Source: Candidatus Bipolaricaulota bacterium (GTDB taxonomy: Bacteria; Bipolaricaulota; Bipolaricaulia; M55B111). From it: a DNA stretch of 8,002 nucleotides. Location of the stretch: NCBI GenBank assembly GCA_018334615.1, contig JAGXLP010000052.1:1-8002 (forward strand), given 5' to 3'. The notes under the pieces were generated by a model, which saw only the letters and a list, made by a program, of their open reading frames with translations, made no database searches and was not told where the DNA came from. Shown here piece after piece: positions 1 through 5,509 of this stretch. Numbering within the stretch: position 1 is the stretch's first letter; each line of letters starts with the position of its first letter. The translations under genes were made by a program, and so were the position numbers.

Positions 1-936
1 GAAAAAAGCCTGGTTAATTTTGCGTTGTACGCGGGAATTCCCGAGGATCTCTCGGATATTAGCTTGCTGACGGATGTGGGAGCAATCGGTTTTAAATATT
101 ATATGGCAACTGAGACGGTGGATCTCTCGGGTCTTGTTGAAGAACTCAATAAGACTGACTCTCTACTCACTGTCCACGCAGAGGATCCAGAGGGGATAAA
201 AGTCGCCGATAGTTCCTCAACTCCGGCTGAATATCTGGATTCCAGGCCGCCCGAAGCGGAATTGGTTGCCGTAGATAAGTTGCTTCGGCATTCGCCCGAA
301 CGATTACACGTAGCTCACGTTACGCTTTCCGAAACGGTTTCAAAACTGAAAACAGGCATGACTTCCGAGGTGACCCCCCACCATCTGTTGCTCTCACGGG
401 AGGACGTGGATTTGACGGATTTTACCGCCGTGACTCACCCCCCAATTAGATATCGTGATAGGGTTTCGAAATTGAGAGAGTCGTTTTTCTCGAACGAGAT
501 CGATATGATTTCCAGCGATCACGCTCCCCACAGGAGAAGCGAGAAAGAGTCAAACACTTTAGATGGAGGAAGTCCGGGGGTTCCGGGAGTAGAGACTATA
601 TTACCGTTGAGCTTGTCCTTCGCCTGGGAGAACGACCTCCCTCTTTCGTTCCCGATAGATAAGCTGACGAAAAAGCCCGCGGAAATTTTCGGGTTTGAAA
701 GAAGGGGGGAGATTAGAGAAGGGTACTGGGCAGATCTGACCGTCGTGGACGTCGACGTGGATAGGACGATTCGAGGAAAGAATTTTTATTCAAAGGGAAA
801 GGTTACGCCTTTTGAGGGAAGAAAAGTATCTTTTTGGCCGGTGGCTACGTTCATTAATGGTCAGGTGATCCATAGGGATGGAAAAATCGTCAGCGAGCAA
901 AAAGGAGATTTCCTCTCGGGAAGTTGTGATGGCTGA
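1..936 (+). CDS. pyrC: Dihydroorotase, 5'-truncated by the window edge
   Basis: Dihydroorotase is a zinc amidohydrolase that reversibly cyclises N-carbamoyl-L-aspartate to dihydroorotate, the third step of de novo pyrimidine synthesis in the cytoplasm. The frame is open from base 1 (EKSLVNFALYAGIPED...), so the TTG at 25 is internal. About 311 residues are visible; roughly the first 110-120, including the N-terminal HxH metal motif, lie upstream. Visible family features are GFKYYM with the lysine (codon 94-96) expected to be carboxylated as metal bridge, HAED (His at 175-177), HVAHVT (His at 316-318), TSEVTPHH, HPPIR and SSDHAPH with the catalytic Asp at 517-519. A GSPGVPGVET loop follows, then the C-terminal KPAEIFGF...GEIREGYWADLTVVD strand region typical of class I dihydroorotases. 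The last codons overlap pyrD, indicating co-transcription. Hydantoinase or allantoinase is less likely given the motif set and the pyrD neighbour. Confidence 0.93.
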   Translation, partial: EKSLVNFALYAGIPEDLSDISLLTDVGAIGFKYYMATETVDLSGLVEELNKTDSLLTVHAEDPEGIKVADSSSTPAEYLDSRPPEAELVAVDKLLRHSPERLHVAHVTLSETVSKLKTGMTSEVTPHHLLLSREDVDLTDFTAVTHPPIRYRDRVSKLRESFFSNEIDMISSDHAPHRRSEKESNTLDGGSPGVPGVETILPLSLSFAWENDLPLSFPIDKLTKKPAEIFGFERRGEIREGYWADLTVVDVDVDRTIRGKNFYSKGKVTPFEGRKVSFWPVATFINGQVIHRDGKIVSEQKGDFLSGSCDG

Positions 937-1840
937 TCATGATAGGTTAAAAACTGAGATTGCCGGCCTTAGTATTTCTAATCCCGTTATACTGGCAAGT
1001 GGTGTTATGGGAACTACGCCTGGAGGACTCTCCAGAGTTGCCAGCGCCGGAGCCGGAGGGGTAACGTCGAAGAGCCTGGGCTTGGACCCGAGATCCGGTC
1101 ACCCTTCGCCCAACGTGGTAGAGGTGGCGGGAGGTTACCTGAATGCGATGGGGTTGCCAAACCCGGGAGTGGAAGAATACGTCCAGGAGTTAAGGGGGAA
1201 TGATATTGAAGCAACTTTGTTTGGAAGTGTTTACGGGCAGTCTCCGGAGGAATTTAGGCGGGCTGCGAAATTGCTTGCCCCGGAAGTTGACGGTATAGAG
1301 CTTAACCTTTCCTGCCCCCATGCGGAAAAATTGGGTTCAGCGATAGGAACTGATCCACGGCTGGTTGAAAATATAGTACACAGTATCGCCCGCGAAATTG
1401 ATAAACCCCTGTTTGCCAAGCTTACACCCAACGTCGCCGATATTCGAAAAATTGGCAAAGCCGCAGAGGCCGGAGGTGCGGATGGGATAGTGGCGATAAA
1501 TACATTGAAGGGTATGGCAATTGACGTCACGACAATGAGGCCGATCCTTGGAAATAAATCGGGAGGACTTTCGGGTCCAGCTATTCACCCGGTCGCGGTT
1601 AAGTCGGTTTACGATTTGTATGAAAGACTTTCTATTCCCGTGATTGGTGCAGGAGGAGTCGAAACTGGTGAAGATCTGATTGAATTGATACTTGCGGGTG
1701 CGTCGGCGGTTCAAATAGGGACTGCCGTGGCGACTAAGGGGATGTCAGTTTTTAAAGAACTGAATTCTTTCCTGTTCGATTATCTCAATTCTCGTGAGCT
1801 TTCATTGAGTGATTTGGTAGGAAAGGCACACGAGTGTTAA
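929..1840 (+). CDS. pyrD: Dihydroorotate dehydrogenase, class 1B catalytic subunit
   Basis: This FMN-dependent cytoplasmic TIM-barrel enzyme oxidises dihydroorotate to orotate. The ATG at 929 gives 303 residues and an 8-nt overlap with pyrC. The ATG at 878 would add 17 residues with no family match (MEKSSASKKE...), so it is rejected; the adjacent GTG at 926 is possible. Residue numbers use ATG 929. Conserved elements are NPVILASGVMG (18-28), TSKSL with substrate/FMN Lys48, NAMGLPNPG (72-80), the catalytic loop ELNLSCPH with Cys129 as base, AKLTPN (163-168), INTLKGM (190-196), and the FMN phosphate loops GAGGV (240-244) and QIGTAVA (262-268). Cysteine as catalytic base and the NLSCPH sequence point to the 1B type, which normally pairs with the iron-sulfur/FAD subunit PyrK to reduce NAD+. 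No pyrK is visible; it may lie before pyrC. No clear terminator was seen in the 34-nt convergent gap that follows. Confidence 0.94.
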   Translation: MADHDRLKTEIAGLSISNPVILASGVMGTTPGGLSRVASAGAGGVTSKSLGLDPRSGHPSPNVVEVAGGYLNAMGLPNPGVEEYVQELRGNDIEATLFGSVYGQSPEEFRRAAKLLAPEVDGIELNLSCPHAEKLGSAIGTDPRLVENIVHSIAREIDKPLFAKLTPNVADIRKIGKAAEAGGADGIVAINTLKGMAIDVTTMRPILGNKSGGLSGPAIHPVAVKSVYDLYERLSIPVIGAGGVETGEDLIELILAGASAVQIGTAVATKGMSVFKELNSFLFDYLNSRELSLSDLVGKAHEC

Positions 1841-1874
1841 TTTTCTCATAAGTATGCTGCCGTCTTGATTGTTC

Positions 1875-2618
1875 TCACAAGGAGACCCCAAAAGCGGATA
1901 GGAGAAGAACAATGGCGGGAGCGAGAAAAATCGCGGGGAGGAAGTTACTCACTTTTACGTCCTTGATTTCCAGCAAGGCCAGTCCGATTCCAATGATTAA
2001 TATCCCCCCGGTGGCAGAAAGTTCTCCAACCGCCAAAGATTCGGCCACCTGGTTTGCTTCCATCCCGATCCCGCCCCGGGCAAAGAACGCCAGCAGCGTA
2101 ATTCCACCCTGATAGGCGATCAGGGTGATGACCGAAAACAGTACCCCCAGACCCAGAGTTGCCGCGAAGATCATTGCGGCAAATCCGTCCAGACCGGATT
2201 TTATTGCCAGGAGCTTGAAATTTCCGGTCAAGCCGTCCTGAATGGCTCCCAGAAAAGTCATGGGACCTACCGCGAATACCAGACTTGCCGTTACGAATCC
2301 TTTTGTGAAGTCCTCGGTTGTGGAACTAACTGAGACCAGTCGGGAGAAGCCCATCTCCAGATAGTCACCTAAACTATCAAGTCGAGTTTTAATCTTTCCC
2401 CATTCGCCGAGTAAACCACCCAGGGCCACGCTTGCCATTGGAATAAATATACTTTGCGTATCGAGAGCCATACGGAAACCTATAACCAGTGTGACCAATC
2501 CCAGGCCCTTCATTACGATTTCCTGAAGGTTTTTGGATAGGCGCTCGCCGAGTAACAATCCTGCCGTACCACCCAGCAGTACTGTAATAATGTTAATAAG
2601 AGTTCCGGTACCGACCAT
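1875..2618 (-). CDS. DUF554 family integral membrane protein
   Basis: The 247-residue protein is almost entirely hydrophobic and matches the DUF554 (YdfK/YqgA-like) family, whose function is not established; a transport role is commonly guessed from topology only. Likely membrane segments are at about residues 5-24, 36-52, 58-73, 108-127, 141-165, 165-180, 203-217 and 225-245. Family features are the N-terminal GTLINIITVLLGG, the FAVGPMTFLGAIQDGL stretch (115-130), KSGLDGFAAM (140-149) and YQGGITLLA (169-177). The length is normal for the family. The ATG at 2618 is preceded by AGAGGA about 6 nt upstream and lies 17 nt after the ltaE stop, so the two genes probably share a transcript from the promoter before ltaE. 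This pairing could mean a link to threonine or glycine metabolism, but nothing in the sequence proves it. Confidence 0.88.
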   Translation of the reverse strand: MVGTGTLINIITVLLGGTAGLLLGERLSKNLQEIVMKGLGLVTLVIGFRMALDTQSIFIPMASVALGGLLGEWGKIKTRLDSLGDYLEMGFSRLVSVSSTTEDFTKGFVTASLVFAVGPMTFLGAIQDGLTGNFKLLAIKSGLDGFAAMIFAATLGLGVLFSVITLIAYQGGITLLAFFARGGIGMEANQVAESLAVGELSATGGILIIGIGLALLEIKDVKVSNFLPAIFLAPAIVLLLSAFGVSL

Positions 2619-2635
2619 AGCTTTTCCTCTAGCGC

Positions 2636-3667
2636 TTAACCTGCCAGGTAGTCTTTTATCGCCTTAATTGTCTTCTCAATATCTTCTCTGTTGACGTCCA
2701 GGTGAGTGACGAACCTAATATTTCCTGAATTCCTGGGTCCGATAACTATCCCTTTTTTCCTCAGGCTTTTTGCAAGGTCAAAGGCATCAACCCCTGCTTG
2801 CTGTGTGTTGACGAAGATAATATTTGTCTCGACCGGGTCGGGGGTCAAGCCAAAACCAAGGTCTTTTAATTCCTGCCCCAGTATTTTCGCGTTTTCGTGG
2901 TCTTCCTGGAGGCGGGAGATGTTGTTATTTAGAGAGTAGATTCCGGCGGCGGCGATAACCCCGGCCTGTCTCATTCCTCCTCCAAACCTCTTTCTTCCGA
3001 TCAGGGCTTCTTTGATAAATTCTTCGTTTCCGACCAGCATGGAACCGACCGGGGCGCCAAGACCTTTGGACAGACAGAACATTACGGAATCAAAGCCTCT
3101 TACAAGCTCACCTGGTTCTCTACCCGAGGCTATGGACGCGTTAAATAGCCTGGCTCCATCAAGGTGAAGAGGGATACCCTTTTCTCTTGCAAAATTCACA
3201 GTCTTGCGAAGCTCTTCATAGGGGTAAACCCTGCCTCCTTTATTATTATGTGTGTTTTCTAGAGCAATCATCCCGGTTTCAGGGAGGTAGTACTTATCCG
3301 GCGTAATTTTGCTCCTTATTTTTTGAATCTTTAACACCCCATCAGGGGAGGACACGGGACGAGGAGTTACGCCGGAGAATGCTGACGCTGTACCGAGCTC
3401 GTAATTGAATATGTGGCAGTCCTCCTCTACGATCACTTCCTGGCCGGAAGTGGTATGGGACCAGATTGCAACCTGGTTCCCCATGGTGCCGGAGGGTACA
3501 AATAATCCTGCCTCAAAATCAAGTATTTCAGCTGCAAGCTCCTGCAGTTCGTTTACAGTGGGGTCTTCGGCGTAAACGTCGTCCCCCACTTCTGCGTTCG
3601 CCATCTCTTTTCTCATTTCGGGTGATGGACGGGTTACGGTATCACTTCGAAGATCTATTTTTGTCAC
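2636..3667 (-). CDS. ltaE: Low-specificity L-threonine aldolase
   Basis: This fold-type I PLP enzyme of the beta-eliminating lyase family cleaves L-threonine or L-allo-threonine to glycine and acetaldehyde in the cytoplasm. The 343-residue length is normal. Motifs in order are IDLRSDTVTRPSPEMR (4-19), GDDVYAEDPTVNELE-like (28-42), PSGTMGNQVA (58-67), His85 in DCHIFNYE (expected to stack on PLP), ALENTHNNKGG (135-145), HLDGARLFNA with Asp170 and Arg173, CLSKGLGAPVGS with Lys201 as the PLP Schiff-base lysine, and a C-terminal IRFVTHLDV stretch. The GTG start at 3667 is supported by GAGGTGAT three bases upstream (3671-3678 on the opposite strand). It leads a two-gene unit with the DUF554 gene and is divergent from fbp. 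A related aldolase or a beta-eliminating lyase with other preferred substrates cannot be excluded from sequence alone. Confidence 0.93.
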   Translation of the reverse strand: MTKIDLRSDTVTRPSPEMRKEMANAEVGDDVYAEDPTVNELQELAAEILDFEAGLFVPSGTMGNQVAIWSHTTSGQEVIVEEDCHIFNYELGTASAFSGVTPRPVSSPDGVLKIQKIRSKITPDKYYLPETGMIALENTHNNKGGRVYPYEELRKTVNFAREKGIPLHLDGARLFNASIASGREPGELVRGFDSVMFCLSKGLGAPVGSMLVGNEEFIKEALIGRKRFGGGMRQAGVIAAAGIYSLNNNISRLQEDHENAKILGQELKDLGFGLTPDPVETNIIFVNTQQAGVDAFDLAKSLRKKGIVIGPRNSGNIRFVTHLDVNREDIEKTIKAIKDYLAG

Positions 3668-3718
3668 TTTATCACCTCAATTCTAGTCATACTGCTAACA
3701 AGACTAATCCAGATGAAT

Positions 3719-3726
3719 TTATTATA
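3719..3726 (-). promoter_or_regulatory. Candidate TATA box for ltaE
   Basis: On the minus strand this reads TATAATAA, centred about 55 nt before the GTG of ltaE. With an archaeal TATA-to-start-of-transcription distance of about 25-27 nt, the RNA would begin near 3697, with a leader of about 30 nt that includes the GAGGTGAT site. The same bases would pass as a bacterial -10 element, but no convincing -35 is present. Only sequence position supports this. Confidence 0.4.
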
Positions 3727-3749
3727 CAACTCTTTAACCCCATGCGGAT

Positions 3750-3757
3750 TTTATATA
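3750..3757 (+). promoter_or_regulatory. Candidate TATA box for fbp
   Basis: TTTATATA, close to the archaeal consensus, is centred about 54 nt before the GTG of fbp and predicts transcription from around 3780 with a leader of about 27 nt. It lies about 30 bp from the ltaE box in a divergent arrangement, so a single bound regulator could affect both genes. This is inferred from sequence and spacing only. Confidence 0.45.
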
Positions 3758-3807
3758 TTATTAACCAGAGTAAGCATTAATAAAAAAACTTTAAGAGGGG
3801 GTAACAA

Positions 3808-4908
3808 GTGAAAATCACGTTATCTGTTTTAAAAGCGGACATCGGAAGCATTGGTGGCCATATAACTCCATCCAAAAAAGTTCTCGAAAGGGTCGAGGAC
3901 TACATTTCCACGGAGGGGAGTGGAGCTCTGCTTGATTACCACGTCGCTCACACCGGAGACGATATCGCATTCCTGCTTTCTCATAAACTTGGGAAGGATA
4001 GTGAAAAAATTCATCAGCTCGCCTGGGATGCATTCAAGGAGGGAACCCAGGTTGCCGAAGAGCAAGGGCTGTATGGAGCTGGACAGGACCTCCTGAAGGA
4101 TGCCTTTTCCGGAAACGTCAAAGGGATGGGGCCGGCGGTGGCCGAGATCGAATTTGAAGAAAGACCAAGCGAACCGTTTCTCTTTTTTATGGCCGATAAA
4201 ACTGAACCAGGGGCCTATAACCTTCCCCTGTATCTTGCTTTTACAGACCCGATGAACACGCCGGGGTTGATTCTTTCCCCAAGTCTGGGAAAGGGATTTA
4301 AGTTTAGAATTTTGGACGTAGAACATACTGAAGCTGACAAAATAATAGAACTCGAGGCACCAGAGGATTTATACGACATAGCCGCATTACTGAGAGATAA
4401 CGGTAGGTTTGTCGTTGATTCTATATATTCGGTAAACTCCGGCGAACAAACGGTGGCCTGTAGTACCACCCGGCTGAATAAAATTGCTGGCAAGTACGTG
4501 GGTAAAGACGATCCCGTCGCTCTAGTCAGGGTTCAAAAGAACTTTCCTGCTACAGGAGAAGTCCTCGCTCCGTACAAAATCGGACATTTCGTCGCCGGGT
4601 TTATGCGGGGAAGCCATCATGGCCCGTTGATGCCAATTTCTCAGGAAGATACGATATCTTACTTTGATGGTCCTCCGATTGTTTCTGCTTTGGCCTTCTC
4701 CGTAAGTGATGGAAAGTTGACCGAACCGGTTGACGTGTTTGATAATCCCTTCTGGGATGATATACGAAAGAAAGTCTCTCGGAAAGCTCAGGATATCCGG
4801 GAACAGGGATTCTCAGGTCCGGCAATGCTTGGCTACGAAGAGCTCGAATACGGAGGGATAACCAAGCGGATGAAGAAACTGGAAGATGAATTTGTGATAG
4901 AGGATTAA
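3808..4908 (+). CDS. fbp: Fructose-1,6-bisphosphate aldolase/phosphatase (bifunctional, archaeal type)
   Basis: This is the class V FBPase family, in which one active site condenses dihydroxyacetone phosphate with glyceraldehyde-3-phosphate and then dephosphorylates the product to fructose-6-phosphate, making gluconeogenesis effectively one-way. The length of 366 residues is normal. Mg-binding and phosphate-binding positions expected for the family are present: Asp11 and His18 (KADIGSIGGHI), Asp51/Asp52 (HTGDD), Gln93 (GAGQD), Asp130/Lys131 (FMADKTEPGA). The aldolase part is represented by Tyr230 and Lys233-Asp234 (GKYVGKDDP), where the lysine forms the Schiff base, and by Tyr348 near the C-terminus. 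All are intact, so both activities are expected. The GTG start at 3808 is chosen because GAGGGGGT ends five bases upstream and the protein then begins with the family's usual MKITLSVLKADIGS. It appears monocistronic, with its own promoter and a terminator-like hairpin after the stop. Confidence 0.96.
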   Translation: MKITLSVLKADIGSIGGHITPSKKVLERVEDYISTEGSGALLDYHVAHTGDDIAFLLSHKLGKDSEKIHQLAWDAFKEGTQVAEEQGLYGAGQDLLKDAFSGNVKGMGPAVAEIEFEERPSEPFLFFMADKTEPGAYNLPLYLAFTDPMNTPGLILSPSLGKGFKFRILDVEHTEADKIIELEAPEDLYDIAALLRDNGRFVVDSIYSVNSGEQTVACSTTRLNKIAGKYVGKDDPVALVRVQKNFPATGEVLAPYKIGHFVAGFMRGSHHGPLMPISQEDTISYFDGPPIVSALAFSVSDGKLTEPVDVFDNPFWDDIRKKVSRKAQDIREQGFSGPAMLGYEELEYGGITKRMKKLEDEFVIED

Positions 4909-4923
4909 TCGTAAAGTTAATTA

Positions 4924-4948
4924 CCCCGCAGCAAGCTGCGTGGCTTTT
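4924..4948 (+). terminator. Terminator-like hairpin after fbp
   Basis: CGCAG and CTGCG pair around a CAAG loop (4927-4940), extended by two G-C pairs beyond one mismatch (CC at 4924-4925 with GG at 4942-4943), and followed by CTTTT. It begins 15 nt after the fbp stop. The stem is compact and GC-rich but the T-run is short, so it could also be a processing or stability element. Sequences of this shape also occur as dispersed repeats, which could not be tested here. Confidence 0.45.
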
Positions 4949-5139
4949 CGGCAAGTTTTGGTAAGAACGAAGCAAAATATGTACGCTTTACTTTGCACCA
5001 GGACATGAAAAGATCGCAAAGTATGGGTAGTTAGAGGAACTCTTATCTCTGATTTGTCCATATAAGAGTTGATTAACGGGGAGAGTAGTTAATCGGGGGT
5101 GGTTGAAGAGATATTTCACGGTTGCGGAAAACGTGAGAT

Positions 5140-5236
5140 CTAACCCTTGAAATGATTGATATCATGTAGTAAGTTGATATAGATCAACTTATAAAATGAT
5201 ATAAGTCAATATAATTTAGAACCGACCAAGGGTTAG
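5140..5236. repeat. 97-nt compound inverted repeat with perfect 10-bp termini
   Basis: CTAACCCTTG (5140-5149) is perfectly complementary to CAAGGGTTAG (5227-5236). Inside, 5155-5159 pairs with 5206-5210 and 5160-5165 with 5196-5201, leaving a 4-nt bulge at 5202-5205. The tip is a 9-bp stem (5170-5178 with 5183-5191) around ATAG. The outer internal loop is lopsided (5 versus 16 nt). The right arm ends on the first base of the GGTGA ribosome binding site of the next gene, so in RNA the closing stem would sit beside the site of initiation. Confidence 0.6.
5170..5196 (+). promoter_or_regulatory. Candidate promoter with operator-like palindrome for the 54-codon gene
   Basis: A perfect 9-bp dyad, TAAGTTGAT then ATAG then ATCAACTTA (5170-5191), overlaps the TATA-like TTATAAAA at 5189-5196. 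The box is centred about 53 nt before the ATG at 5246, matching the spacing seen for ltaE and fbp, and predicts an RNA start near 5219. A dyad covering the TFB-side flank of a TATA box is a usual place for an archaeal regulator to bind. TGATAT recurs at 5157, 5175 and 5198. This reading competes with the RNA-hairpin reading of the same bases. Confidence 0.35.
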
Positions 5237-5245
5237 GTGAATACG

Positions 5246-5410
5246 ATGAAAGCAGGAGAGAAGAGTCTAAATTACTGGGAAGCCCTCCCCAAACCCCGGG
5301 AATGGAAAATTATTGAGAACCTGGGAGTAGAAGCGGATGAGGACAAGCGTGAGTTGGAAAAGTACATTATGGATGAATGGCTTTCTACTCATCCAATGGA
5401 AGGAGATTAG
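5246..5410 (+). CDS. Small acidic protein of 54 residues, unknown function
   Basis: The ATG at 5246 follows GGTGA (5236-5240) with 5 nt spacing, a ribosome binding site like those of its neighbours, and the frame runs to TAG at 5408-5410. The protein starts MKAGEKSLNYWEALPKPR and ends STHPMEGD. It has three tryptophans (11, 20, 45), 14 acidic against 8 basic residues, no cysteine, no signal peptide and no membrane segment. Residues about 30-46 (ADEDKRELEKYIMDEW) look helical and amphipathic. I do not recognise a family. Features that favour a real gene are the ribosome binding site, a candidate promoter at the usual distance, and a plausible soluble composition; its short length is the main reason for doubt. 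It stands alone between the hairpin-rich region and the convergent livF. It could be a small regulator, an antitoxin-like partner, or a spurious frame. Confidence 0.6.
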   Translation: MKAGEKSLNYWEALPKPREWKIIENLGVEADEDKRELEKYIMDEWLSTHPMEGD

Positions 5411-5481
5411 AGAAATCGCTTGACGGTTTTGCCCTCTCCCGGAGGACCAAGGAATACAGGAAAGCCTACTAACCCTGTAAC

Positions 5482-5509
5482 TTCTGATGGGTGGGTGGGG
5501 TTTTCAGAA
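5482..5509. terminator. Weak hairpin in the convergent gap (small gene / livF)
   Basis: TTCTGA (5482-5487) pairs with TCAGAA (5504-5509) around a 16-nt loop holding three G-tracts (GGG, GGG, GGGG at 5489-5500) and a short T-run. It spans the livF stop codon and is the only symmetrical element in the 93-nt gap between the two convergent genes. The stem is short, so a shared terminator is only a possibility. Confidence 0.2.

Larger units (their letters stand above)
4989..5236 (+). ncRNA. Candidate structured RNA: five consecutive stem-loops
   Basis: No convincing protein is encoded here, but the stretch folds almost completely into local stems. Stem A: 4989-4996 with 5016-5023, 8 bp, 19-nt loop. 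Stem B: 5038-5046 with 5062-5070, perfect 9 bp, 15-nt loop. Stem C: 5071-5077 with 5088-5094, perfect 7 bp, 10-nt loop, directly abutting B. Stem D: 5113-5120 with 5132-5139, 8 bp including one G-T, 11-nt loop. Stem E: 5140-5149 with 5227-5236, perfect 10 bp, directly abutting D and enclosing further stems. The succession of long stems is unlikely for random DNA. Transcription, strand and function are unknown; plus is chosen because the stretch leads into the 54-codon gene. Alternatives are a cis-regulatory leader for that gene, an array of protein-binding dyads, or a non-autonomous mobile element. No known RNA family was recognised. Confidence 0.35.

Noticed and set aside
878..928. Longer pyrD starting at ATG 878
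   Set aside because: The extra 17 residues have no similarity to the family, lie wholly within pyrC, and have no good ribosome binding site; ATG 929 aligns with typical PyrD N-termini.
1337..1714. 125-codon open frame on the minus strand within pyrD
   Set aside because: It is opposite conserved FMN-binding and catalytic codons of pyrD; the product resembles no protein family.
3829..4326. 165-codon open frame on the minus strand within fbp
   Set aside because: It lies entirely opposite the strongly supported aldolase/phosphatase and has no recognisable motif.
4601..4975. 124-codon open frame on the minus strand across the end of fbp
   Set aside because: It is the complement of well-conserved fbp codons, has a low-complexity Ser/Arg/Pro-rich product, and has no plausible ribosome binding site.
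4979..5035. Short ATG frames within the hairpin region (ATG at 4979 and at 5005)
   Set aside because: They stop after fewer than ten codons and have no ribosome binding site.
5138..5238. attC-like integron recombination site: ATCTAAC (fits RYYYAAC) at 5138-5144 and GTTAGGT (fits GTTRRRY) at 5232-5238, 101 bp apart, next to a small gene
   Set aside because: The outer boxes fit, but the arms form a continuous 10-bp helix followed by a very uneven 5/16 internal loop instead of paired L boxes with a short spacer. No second site follows the small gene, and no integrase is in the window. Consensus matches this loose occur by chance; a dedicated attC covariance search would settle it.
4909..5245. 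CRISPR array or tandem repeat
   Set aside because: The repeated elements are inverted and of different sequence from stem to stem; there is no regular direct repeat with spacers.
5489..5500. G-quadruplex candidate (GGG, GGG, GGGG)
   Set aside because: Only three G-tracts are present within a short distance; a fourth run of three is missing, so an intramolecular quadruplex is not well supported.
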